DNA of 17,644 nucleotides, from positions 1 through 17,644 of the forward strand of contig JAAMXP010001721.1 of the NCBI GenBank assembly GCA_019693395.1. Direction: 5' to 3'. The position numbers and the translations under genes are program-made. Positions 7,521 through 16,812 of this stretch are shown here, piece by piece. The notes beneath the pieces were generated by a model. It was not told where the DNA came from and did no database searches. It worked only from the letters and a program-made list of their open reading frames with translations. This DNA comes from Ettlia oleoabundans (Eukaryota; Chlorophyta; Chlorophyceae; Chlamydomonadales). The number at the start of each line of letters is the position of its first letter. Positions within the stretch are counted from its first letter, which is position 1.

Positions 7521-10051
7521 ATGTCGAGCCCCGGAGGCGCTTGTTTGGGCGACTGGTTTACCGCCACGGCGCTTGCAGAGCCAAAGACCAACCCTTGGAC
7601 CGGCTCCCCGGCCGTTGCGATGCTGACGTTTGCTAAGCGGCCGTCGACCCCTCCAGCCCGCACAGAAACGGCTGTACCAATTTCCCCAGATGATTTTTCA
7701 GCCTTTCTCGGCATCCTGTCAGGACCTATGGAGCATGCAACCAACGATGCGCCATTTTGTGGGAATGACGGCTTGCACTTTCGTGTCACCGACATGGACT
7801 CTGGGCTTGTGGCTCTTCTTGCCGACTTCCCTGAGTGATTCACGTCTCTGTTGCCCTACTTGTTGCCCTACTTCTCAGTGGTTGCATGCGTGTGATAGAA
7901 GCTTTTGAGTGGGCAGGCACCCTCTGGGTTTGCCGGGTTGGTGAAGCACGCTTGCCGCAGTCTTCCGGCGAAATGTTGCGTTTGTGTTGCTCGCCTCACC
8001 GTGTTGGGGTTTGTATCTGGGCATTTGATGCCGTGTCACATATCACAAGTTGCAGCAGCGCAAGAAAGGCTGCGAAGCAGTATATGCGGGTTTCCTGAGA
8101 GTTCTGGTCAAATTCAGCAGCCAATAGCCACCAATCGCAATGCGACTCACAACTGCGAGCCTTTCTTCCCCCATGTGTTGCCCGCAGGCCGACATCGAAG
8201 TGCTGAAGCTTCTGCTGGTTGAAGCCTCTGAGGATGTGTCAGTGGCAAAAGCCGCCTACCAGCGTTCCCTGGCTGCCGAGAAAGAAAACTGCTGCGGGGG
8301 CTTTTCGGGACCCATGCCCCTCCCCATCCCGTTGCAAAAACTGGAGAATAGCATGAAGGGTGAGGACAACAGGTTGGTAGCGCTGTTAGAGCGCATATGG
8401 CTCTGCCTGACTGCTTGCTTTCACTGGTTGCAGTGTGGCCCGGCTCCAAGTTGCTGGTGCACTGCTCCATTGCTGGTAGCGCAGCGGCATGTTCCCGCGC
8501 ATCATATGCATATCACACGCATCTACTGAGCAACTTTCCTTTCTTTTCCTGTTTCCCTGCCCTGCAGTCCATCCTGAGAGGGCTGGAGTGACGAGAAGCA
8601 AGAAAGTTCACTCAATGTACCTAACATTAAAAATGCACATAACAATAATGGCAAACCTGACGGCTGGACCGTGGCTGATTCTGTCGCCCCCGCACCTTTC
8701 CACCACCACTTGCACAGCACCCACAACCTTCACACCGTTCGAGGCTTTAGTGCCACCCAAGTGGACAGCGCACTGCCGACTCACAAGTTTAGCCACTGGC
8801 TGGAGCCAGAGGCCCCCAGCAACAACGGGGCCGACATGGGTGGACCCGGCCACTCCCACTCTCCGCCACCCACTGCGCCCGCTCCAGTCCCCCTGCTGCC
8901 CCCGGCGCCAGCTCTGGGCAGCCAACGCCAGGGGCGCCACGAGGAAGCTGCCAGGCGTGCGGCAAACAACGAAGAGTTCGTGGCCCGTCAGAAGCATATT
9001 CAGGAGCTGAGGAACAAGGCAAATGCCTGTCGCCAGCTGGCAATCGACGCACGGGTAAGCTGAAGCTTGCTGCCGGGTTATCTAGGTGCTCGATATGGCT
9101 CGCTTTCTTTCCTTTGGGAGGGACATATGGCGTTTTATAGCAGGGGTGCATTGCAGCTCCCTGTCTTGCTCTGCCTCTGCCCAACGCTGTGCAGAAGCTG
9201 TGGTGCTGTGCAGCTCCTCGCTCGACCGATTTGCTCGTCAGCACTGTGGGTTGTTGTTACATGCGAGGTGCTCCAGCACCCATGTTGCCTTCAGTGGTTT
9301 TCTGCACCCCCTCTCCCGGCCTTAGCACCCAGCTGTCATTTTAATAATGCACCCAGCTGCCCATCCTGGCACCATGTTGCTGTTTGGCTAACTATTTGCT
9401 GCACCCCTCTTTTCCTCCACCCCTTCTTGCAGCGCGTGGACCGTTTTGCCGAGGCCGAGGATTTCGAACGGCAGGCCAGGGAGGCAGATGCCGGGGCAAA
9501 GGCCGCCAGGCAGGAGGCCTGTACCGCTATGTACCGCCTCAACAACCACAACAAAGTGTGCAGGCTGCCAGACATTGACCTGCACTGCCAGACCGGTGAG
9601 TGTGGGTTCTCCCTTTCCCTGCTCAGAGCCTGCATTTGTATGTTTATATGCCAAGGTCGCAACTGCCGCCCAGTTGCTCAGCTTTCCGTGCAGCGACTTG
9701 GCGCGGCGCACAGCCACCACAGCCCATGCAGACGGCCATGCTGTCATCCTTCTACCAGGTTTCTTGTAACCACTAACCTTGACTTGTACCTGTTGCCTTG
9801 CCTCCTGCTTCGCCTTGGCTCTTGCAGTTCCCGATGCGCTTCGTAAGGTGGCCGCCGGTGTCTCCAATGCCCCGCGCTTCATATTCGATGGTCTGTACGA
9901 GCGTGCAGAAGTCCCCCTGATTACTGGCCGAGGCGCCCACTCGGCTGATGGCGTGGCCAAGATCCGAGCTGCGGTGGAAACCTACCTGAACCAGTCTGGT
10001 ATCCCCTATTCCGTCGCAAATGGTGGCGGCATGTTGGTGGCATACGCCTGA
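7521..10051 (+). CDS. CUE-like/DUF1771/Smr-domain protein
   Basis: Five exons: 7521 to about 7834, 8188-8359, 8579-9054, 9433-9595, 9828-10051, giving about 449 residues. In order: a leader of about 95 residues with no recognised motif; a CUE-like helix pair at about 97-135, GLVALLADFPE joined to ADIEVLKLLLVEASEDVSVA; a His/Pro/Ser-rich linker; an alpha-helical, charged DUF1771-type segment at about 285-363 (HIQELRNKANACRQLAIDAR, then FAEAEDFERQAREADAGAKA); and a C-terminal Smr domain from about 368, with DIDLHCQT (the D-L-H-x-x-T motif) and LITGRGAHS (the G-x-G-x-H-S loop). In eukaryotes this combination occurs in the plant CID5/6/7-type and N4BP2-type proteins, and Smr domains are nucleases linked to RNA surveillance or DNA repair. 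I see no PAM2 motif. The exon 1-2 junction has a phase conflict and exon 3 needs a non-CAG acceptor; domain order and the C terminus are secure. Confidence 0.85.
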
Positions 10052-10874
10052 CGCTGTTGATACCTGATGGATTCTCAAGCGCGCCCGTCCCTAACTGGTG
10101 CTACCCGAGAAGCCAGCCAAGCCAGCCGTTGCAACGTTGCAACCTGAGAATATAAACATCTTTTTTTCCAGTTGCATGGTAGCGCGCGGGATTGAACCTG
10201 CGGCTGCGTGCTTTTTGTTGGTGGGTTGTGGTCCTGGATGCTGCCCGCCTCCCTCCATGTCCTGGCGTCTGCTTGGGAAGTGTGTGTGCAGGGGATTGAA
10301 CCCCAGCACCCCTTGCGCGACTAGGCACCTCCACTACAACTAAGTAGCGAAATCAAGTCATTCATGCGTGCAAATGTCTTCTCATGGCCCATCAACAGGG
10401 GACTGAACCCCTCCTCGCCTCTCACCACTTTAGCACTTATGCATTGGTTGACTAGAGATGAAGCGTGTCCACTTTTCTCCTTCTGAATCCTGCGCAATGT
10501 ACCCACACAACCTCCCTTCATTCCTCCACCTTAGGTCCGGTTTGAGCCACAGTTCCCGTTGAAATGTCCCTGGGGTTATAGGCATGCAATTTGCGGCCCA
10601 TGGAACTCTTGTAATGTATTCATGTGTACCTTCCTAATAAGAATGGACACACAGCTGCCGCATTACACAGGATTTATGATTGCTGTCGGTGCCTGCTCCG
10701 GCCCCACAGCGGGCATGTCGCGCTCATTTGGTTGAACTTGCAGCGCATACAGAGGGAATCGAGCGTAGCGAGTAATGTTTGTCGGTGCACCGAATCTGAT
10801 TAAACCCCTGATCAGGATTTGCAGCAACTCCTCACTGCATTGTTGCAAAGCGGCCAGCCTCAGGCAGCTGGACA
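10052..10874. other. Interval between the Smr gene and the MSP-fusion gene
   Basis: Contains the Smr 3' UTR, a duplicated 8-bp palindrome, three evenly spaced tRNA T-arm-like motifs, a TGTAA at 10610-10614 (559 bases after the stop, possible poly(A) signal) and presumably the promoter of the next gene. A minus-strand 70-codon frame at 10663-10875 shows no domain and abuts the next start codon, so I do not call it. Confidence 0.5.
10188..10409 (-). repeat. Three tRNA B-box-like motifs at about 105-bp spacing
   Basis: On the minus strand GGTTCAATCCC occurs at 10198-10188 and 10302-10292, and GGTTCAGTCCC at 10409-10399. The first two match the tRNA T-arm/B-box consensus GTTCRANNC; the third has one change. 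The second and third share GGGGTTCARTCCCCTG. I see no A box, anticodon arm or acceptor stem around them, so these are not intact tRNAs. They may be relics of a tRNA-derived repeat (SINE-like). Confidence 0.55.
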
Positions 10875-12134
10875 ATGGCTGCCGGCGCGGCAGGGTGCCT
10901 GCAGGTCGCGCCGAACAAGCTAGTGTTCTCTAGAGTAGAGGCTGGCAAGCCAGCGTCATGCAGCTTGACACTGCAGGTGAGTTTGTGATCGCAGCCTCCC
11001 GGTTGCATGTGCATCTTGGAATTGAAGCGCTCCCCTACCCGATAAATACCGGAGGAAGCGCCGGTCGATCGGCAGAGCCGCTGGTTGCAATGCCGCCGCC
11101 ACCGGTGCCTCGTTCGGCATGCGCGCTTCTGCCCGCTTGCTCGCTTGCTTTCTCTCACCTGGTGCCGCCGTTGATTCTGCAGAACCCCACAGACGAACGC
11201 ATCGCGTTCAAGGTCAAGACCACTGCGCCGCAGAACTACTCGGTACGATCACCTCAGAGCTGCGAACAATCCCGGCACCGCTGCATCCGCGGTTTCTCAC
11301 CACCGATCATCTGCCGCCGACCCTGCCGGCCAACAGTGCCTCTGCTGCCACTTGCGCCGATCCTTCACCTTGGGCAATGCCGCTGCTGCCCTGCTGTATC
11401 TGTCCGGCATCACTGCAGCCTGCCTGTCTTCCTCCACTTTGCCGCCCTGTTGCCCCTGCCACATGGCTGCGTTACATATGTTGCCCATTCCAGGTTAAGC
11501 CGGCGGCTGGGGTGCTGGAGCCTGGGGCAAGCGCTCAGCTGGCCATTACCATGGCGGCTCTGAGCCCCCAGAAGCTTCCAGAGAGCATCACAGAGTGCAA
11601 GGTGAGGCACTGAAGGGGCTGAGGACTACGAATTTTTCTTGTTGTTCTATGCCCTTATGAATATGTTTATTGTTTACAAAGTACTGCCTGGTTTTGACGA
11701 CTTCAACCCCAATCTGTATTTTCGGGAGTCTTGGAATCCGTTTGGTCCCTTGGCTAGCAACATCCCTATCGAGACCAGGCTTTGCTAACAGATGCAGCTT
11801 GAGGCCGTCTCGCCTGTTGCTCACTGTTTTACAGCCGCGCATGTGCACCCTGGTGTTTGTGGTGGGGTGATTAACAACGTTCCCCTTAATTCTCTGCCGT
11901 ATTGTTAATGACTGTTCCTCCCTGCTGCACTTGCGTGTCAATTCTGCTGCTGTTCCTGCTTCAATGCTGACCCCTCATGCCTGGTTGTTTACATGCCTGC
12001 CTGCCTGACTGACACCCCAACATCTTGCTTACCTGCTGCCTTCCGCCCCCTCACCTGCCTGCCTGCTTGCCTAATCCTCACCTGCATGCGCCTGCCTTCC
12101 TCCCGGCCCCACCTGCTTGCCTGCCTGCCTGCCT

Positions 12135-12183
<49 letters not shown>

Positions 12184-15100
12184 CAGGATCGCTTCCTTGT
12201 TGAGGCGTTGGTGGTGGGTCCCGATGTGCAGCAGCCCACCTCAGAGCTGTTCAAGGCCAATCCCAAGGCGGGCAGGTGGGTCGGTGCATAGCCCAGGCTC
12301 TTGGCCGCGTATGTTACCATCAGTCAATGCGGCATTTTCAAGCACAGAAACAGCAGCAGCACAGCCATGATGGGCAGAAAGCCGGCCATGGCAACTGGCA
12401 AAACTCTGGCGGGTGCATAAGTCAGTCACCCTTGCTGTACTGGCCTGTGTTGATGCATGTGCCGTGTTAGTTTGCCGTTGCCATCCCCTGTTGTATTGCT
12501 GTTGCAGCGGCACCAAACTGAGGGTGGTAGTGTTTGGCAGGAAGCCAGAGGCAAACACCGGCCCCCTTGCCAACCCCACTAACGTCCCCGCCAATGCACC
12601 AATTGGTGCAAACACGAGTGGCACATCGGCGGCGCAGAAGCCAGCAGCGCTCCAGGTGGCAGCACAGGCACAAAGCGCCGGGAAAAAAGGCACTGAGAGC
12701 GCCAGAACCGAGCCGCTGTTGCCGCAGAAGCAGCAGCAGCCGCAAAAGGCGCAGCACTTGCGGCAACCAGGGCAGCCCAAGCTGGCTACCGCAGGTACTG
12801 CTGTAGCGGCAGCAAAGGCCTCTCCGGCCACCGGCCTTGCCCGCCTGCCAGGCACCGCCAGGTTGGCTAAAGCCGCCCTGACGCCTGAGGAGGTGCAAGC
12901 ACAGGTGCCGCCGGATGTCTTGGCCGCCTTTGCCGCGGTGCCAGCAGCGGCAGGGCCGGCCGCATCACATGGAAAGCCGGCTGTTGGAGGCAAGGAGGCA
13001 GCACTGAAGGAAGAAAGGCCTGCAACGGCGCCTGCGCCCGCGGCAGCAGCAGCCGCCGGGCAGCCAGGTGGTTCTGCTGCAGGTCCAGTGCCGGCAGCAG
13101 CGGCTCCAGCTGCCAAGTTTTCGGCCTCTCTGCGCAACAGGATGGCCAAGGTACTGCAGCAGCAGAAGAAGAAGCTGGTACCGCAGAAAGAGCAGAAGGA
13201 GAGCGCGGTATCTGCTGAAACTCAGCAGCCTGGCAGGACCTGCGGTGATAACGCTCCCGACATAGACGAGCCAGTGGCGGTGGCCCCGACCCCCGCCGCA
13301 GCGAGCACCGAGCCGCAGCACACTGCATTGCCGACAGGGCAGGCAGAGGACGCAGCAGCAGGGCAGGGGGCATTGCTGGATGGGGAACAGTATGTGGGTC
13401 GGGTGGTGGAGAAAGAGTTCAAGGGACAGATGTTTGCGGGTAAGTAATGCTCGCCTCCACTGCCGCTTTTATAGTTCAGAAGGCTATGCCTACTCATACA
13501 AATTTCCCCTAGGAGCAAGCAAGCACGCAAGCTTGCAAGCAAGGCTATGCCGGCTTGTAGCCTTGCAACCTCATGGCCCGCCTGAGTGGCAACTTGTGCA
13601 GGTGCCCTGCAAAGTCCCCCCAAGACTTGATGCCACAGCTGGAAAGTTCTCCTGCAGCGCACCCCCATGTTTGTGGTAGAAACATCGTGTCTCGCTGGAT
13701 GGTATTGCAGGTACTGTGGTGCAGTACGAACGGGCGGATGACTGGTACATCATTAAATACGAGGATTTAGACGAGTGAGTGGCATCCTGCAAGAAGTTGC
13801 AGCCTTCCGTAGTTTTGACTTTAGCACGGTGCCCTCTGGCTTGCATGTTTTGTGCACACTACTTGCGTGATGTGCGTGCTGCTCCTGCTTCAATTGCTTG
13901 AAACATATGTCACATCATTAGTTAAAAATGTACCTCAAACTGCATTGCGGCCCACTTTCAGCTGCCCCAATCGCTCTTTCGTGATAGCTGCCACACCTTT
14001 GCCTGCCAGTCATCTCCTCTTTCCTCCACTCAACATGCCTGTGCCTGAAGCTCCTTCCCTTTGTTCTGGCTACCTACTCTTCCTTGCCAAACTCTTCTTC
14101 CTCTGCCTCAAACGCCCTTCTTCTGCCTGGCTCATCTGCAGGGAGCACGTGGACTTTGCTGAGCTCCAGCGCATCCTGGTCCCTGGGGCGCAACATGCAC
14201 AGCACGCACAGCATGCACAGCAGGGTCAGCCACCAAGGCGGCCCAAGCAGCAGGAGCCGCAGCGCCAGGCAGTCACTTCGCAGCAGGGGCAGCAGCAGGT
14301 GGAGGAGGGCAAGGTGCAGGGAGGAGCACAGCAGGCTCAGCAGGAGGCTGAAGAGGAGGAGGCAACCCCTCCATTCGGGCAGCATGCCTCTCCTGCTAAC
14401 TCAGTGCTGGTCTCACACCACACCGAGCTGGTGCCAGCTGTCGCTGCAGCGGCGGCGGAAGACACTGCTGCGACAGCTGCAATGCCGCCGGGGCGCACTG
14501 CAGCAGCACCAGCAGCAGCTGCTCAGACCGTTGCCGCTGCCATCCCTGCCGCGGCGGCGGTAGCGGCGCCGGCCACGAAAGCCACAGTGCGGCGCCCTGG
14601 GAGGGGGGTGAGGGTGACGGACCTGTTGGAGGCTGCCCAGCCCCAGCCTGCTAAGCCCAAGGCGCCAGGATCAAAGGGCCCGAACCAGCCAGCCCAGGCA
14701 CCTGCGGCGGCTGCTGCTAAGGCGGCGGCAAAAGCAGCGCCCAGAGCGGCTGATGAGGCAGCAGGGCCCGTCGGCACGGCCCGCAGCGGCAGCAGGCAGG
14801 CGGCCGGCCAAGCTGTGCAAGCTAAGGCGGAGCCGAGGGTGCAGCTGAAGCGGCGGCGCCCAGCAGAGGAGGAATCAGAGCAGCAAGAAGAGGAGGAGGA
14901 GGAAGGGCAGGAGGAAAGGGAGGAGGAGGTAGCAAGTGACGCGGATGTGGGCATGTCGGATGAAGAGATGGATGTGAGTGATGATGATGATGGGGAGGAG
15001 GAGGAGGAGGGCGAGATGGTGGAAGAAAGCGACCCCGATTTCGAGCTCGAGGAGGACCTTCTGCCTGAGGAGCTGGAAGAGCAGCGATGGCACGAGAAGC

Positions 15101-15789
15101 CGCGGCGGCTGCGCCAGCTGGGTGCCAGCTCAGCAAGCGATGATGAAGATTTTGATGGCAGCAAGGGCGGCAGGCAGCTGGGTATTGCACGAGGGCGGCG
15201 GCGCGGCAAGGCAGCCGATTTGGGTGCGGCACGGGGTAACAACGTGGGTGCTGCACGTGGCGGTGACGACGGGTACGTTGAGCCCGAGTGGAAAGCCAAG
15301 GTCCTGAAGCATTTCGCACCGTTTATGAGGAAACCGGCAGAGCTTGGCGATGGCGACACCGCCTCCGAACCAATTGATCTCCTTTCAGACAGCGACGGCG
15401 CTGAGGGGGAACCCCAGTCTGCTCCTTGGCAGCACAAAAAGTGGCAGCAGCAACGGGAACAGCAGCAGCACCCACGCACCAAGGCTGAAGCGGGCGCCAC
15501 GCTGCCCACGCTGCGCCTGAGCTTCCGCGCAGCCGCGGCGGCCGCAAGTGGCGGCAGCTACGGCGCCGGCGTGCCGCCCAGGCAGCGCCTGGCGGTGATG
15601 CGGGTGCGCAGCTGCATGCGGCTGCAGCGTGTGATGGCTGAGGTGGCGGCTTGCTGCCTGGATTGCGCCAGCGAGGATGATGTCAGCCGCCTCACTTTCT
15701 CTCTGGGCAAGTTGCGGCTGCACCCTGAGCAAACAGTGAAGCAAGCTGGGCTGCAGGATGGCAACTGCATCGATGTGTCCATCACCTGA
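10875..15789 (+). CDS. MSP (VAP-type) - Tudor-like - SIM - SUMO-like multidomain protein
   Basis: Seven exons: 10875-10976, 11183-11242, 11494-11601, 12187-12275, 12508-13439, 13711-13774, 14142-15789. All are GT-AG and in phase, giving 1000 residues. ATG lies in ACAATGGC. Residues 9-128 are an MSP domain with the VAP signature NPTDERIAFKVKTTAPQNYS, then GVLEPG and CKDRFLVEAL; in VAPs this face binds FFAT motifs. Residues about 130-410 are Ala/Gln/Pro-rich linker. Residues about 413-470 form a Tudor-like fold (YVGRVVEKEFKGQMFAG, YERADDWYIIKYEDLDEEHV) resembling the PTM/DIR17 type. Then come Gln/Ala-rich and acidic Glu/Asp runs (about 694-765), a KRRRP nuclear-signal-like patch (688-692), a SUMO-interacting motif PIDLLSDSD (862-870) and a C-terminal SUMO-like domain (about 908-1000) ending HPEQTVKQAGLQDGNCIDV. 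There is no tail anchor, unlike ordinary VAPs, and no terminal diglycine. The SIM plus SUMO-like end recalls Rad60/Esc2/NIP45 proteins. A nuclear scaffold is my inference. Confidence 0.85.
11602..12186 (+). other. Third intron of the MSP-fusion gene
   Basis: A 585-base intron between GTGAGG and CTGCAG, inserted between CK and DRFLV of the MSP domain. Its last 200 bases are dominated by CTGC and CTGCCT words. No exon-like sequence was found. Confidence 0.75.
12137..12184 (+). repeat. (CTGC)12 microsatellite forming a splice acceptor tract
   Basis: Twelve uninterrupted CTGC units fill 12137-12184, with further interrupted CTGC/CTTGC units back to about 11990. The last unit is followed directly by AG, so the array itself is the pyrimidine tract and the acceptor CTGCAG before exon 4. 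Confidence 0.93.
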
Positions 15790-15828
15790 CGTTATCACAA
15801 GGCGTGCCTGTTTATGCCTAAAAAAACC

Positions 15829-15882
15829 TTCGCAGCACCCAGCGCTTTTTCCCTTCAAAAAGTTCGCAGCACCCAGCGCTTT
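15829..15882 (+). repeat. 20-base direct repeat in a 3' UTR
   Basis: TTCGCAGCACCCAGCGCTTT occurs exactly at 15829-15848 and 15863-15882 (34-base period), directly after the stop codon of the MSP-fusion gene. Confidence 0.9.
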
Positions 15883-16081
15883 CTCTGCTCTCATGCACGA
15901 TTTGCATTCCATAGCATCCGGTGATGCTGATATTCCGCACTTTCCATGCTGATGACTTTATGTATAGAGCGACACAACTTACCTTGCTTGGTTGTGCTGC
16001 CTGCCGCACATGCGGCTGGCCCTCTTCCATCATTTTTCCTGCATTAGTGTGGCCGCCCTTTGCAACATTAACTGCACTTGC

Positions 16082-16086
16082 TGTAA
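16082..16086 (+). terminator. Probable poly(A) signal TGTAA of the MSP-fusion gene
   Basis: A TGTAA word 293 bases downstream of the stop at 15789, the position expected of a chlorophyte poly(A) signal. The motif is short and could be chance. Confidence 0.35.
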
Positions 16087-16812
16087 CCGCATGCAGTTAT
16101 CTCGCGGGTTTGCCGCTCCCAAAGACAGGCAGGCGGCTGAGCGCATGGTGCAACCAACGGGCCAGTGAAGCAGCAGAACTCCGTCCTCACTTGTCATCAT
16201 ACCTGCTACTGTACACAGTATGCCTGCATTCAAGCAGTCCGGGCCAACACCCGCACTTGCAGCAGAAGTACTCAGAAACGTATGTGTATGAACCCAAGGT
16301 TTAACCAAAACCTAGACATCAAGAGAGAAAGAAACAAGGCAACTTTGACAGGGAGCACCACCGCGTTATATCTCCAGCCCAGCTGCTAGCGCACCAGTGA
16401 CTGACACAGTGGCATTCAGCCTGAAGGCGACAATAACCCGTATGTCAATACAAAACGCCAGTAAACAAGCAGCGCTGTCTGCCTGGTTACAGCAATCACA
16501 AACGCGTTCGCTGTACCAACAGTTGATGGCTCCTTAACTGCCGAAAGATGTCGGAATTGGAGATGAGGGTTCAAACTTGGTCAAACGATGCAGCATGCTG
16601 TGTGCCGTGAACGCTGTAGCTGCATGCTGTGCCGCCGCAGGCACATGCCTCATCCCGGACCCGCTGGTATCCTTACTCCCTTTGTCAGATCACGGTTTGG
16701 CGTGCACTGCACCCACTAAGTGGCTTCCCGGCTGCTGAACGCCCATCCCTGCCGCCATCACACTTTGAACTTCAAACCGCCGCCTGAAGCCTGTGCAGCG
16801 CTGTACTCGGCT

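Larger units (their letters stand above)
15790..16812. other. Interval between the MSP-fusion gene and the CBM20 gene
   Basis: Begins with the 3' UTR, which holds a small hairpin and a 20-base direct repeat. TGTAA at 16082-16086, 293 bases after the stop, is a candidate poly(A) signal. The remainder presumably contains the promoter and 5' UTR of the next gene. Short open frames on both strands show nothing recognisable. Confidence 0.5.

Noticed and set aside
10188..10409. Intact tRNA genes
   Set aside because: Only the T-arm-like part is present; no D arm, anticodon arm or acceptor stem could be folded.
12241..13149. Minus-strand open frame of 302 codons rich in Ala and Gly
   Set aside because: Shadow of the Ala-rich linker in exon 5 of the MSP-fusion gene.
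13852..14141. 5' part of the plus-strand open frame that extends into exon 7
   Set aside because: It has no homology-like sequence, is pyrimidine-rich and ends in CATCTGCAG; the Tudor sequence is continuous only if 13775-14141 is an intron.
14523..15509. Minus-strand open frame of 328 codons rich in Ser
   Set aside because: Antisense of the Ala, Glu and Asp runs of exon 7; no domain, and the plus-strand frame carries the SIM and SUMO-like end.
16720..16812. Upstream start (GTG at 16720) for the CBM20 protein
   Set aside because: Nuclear algal genes start at ATG; the first in-frame ATG at 16813 also gives a transit-peptide-like N terminus.
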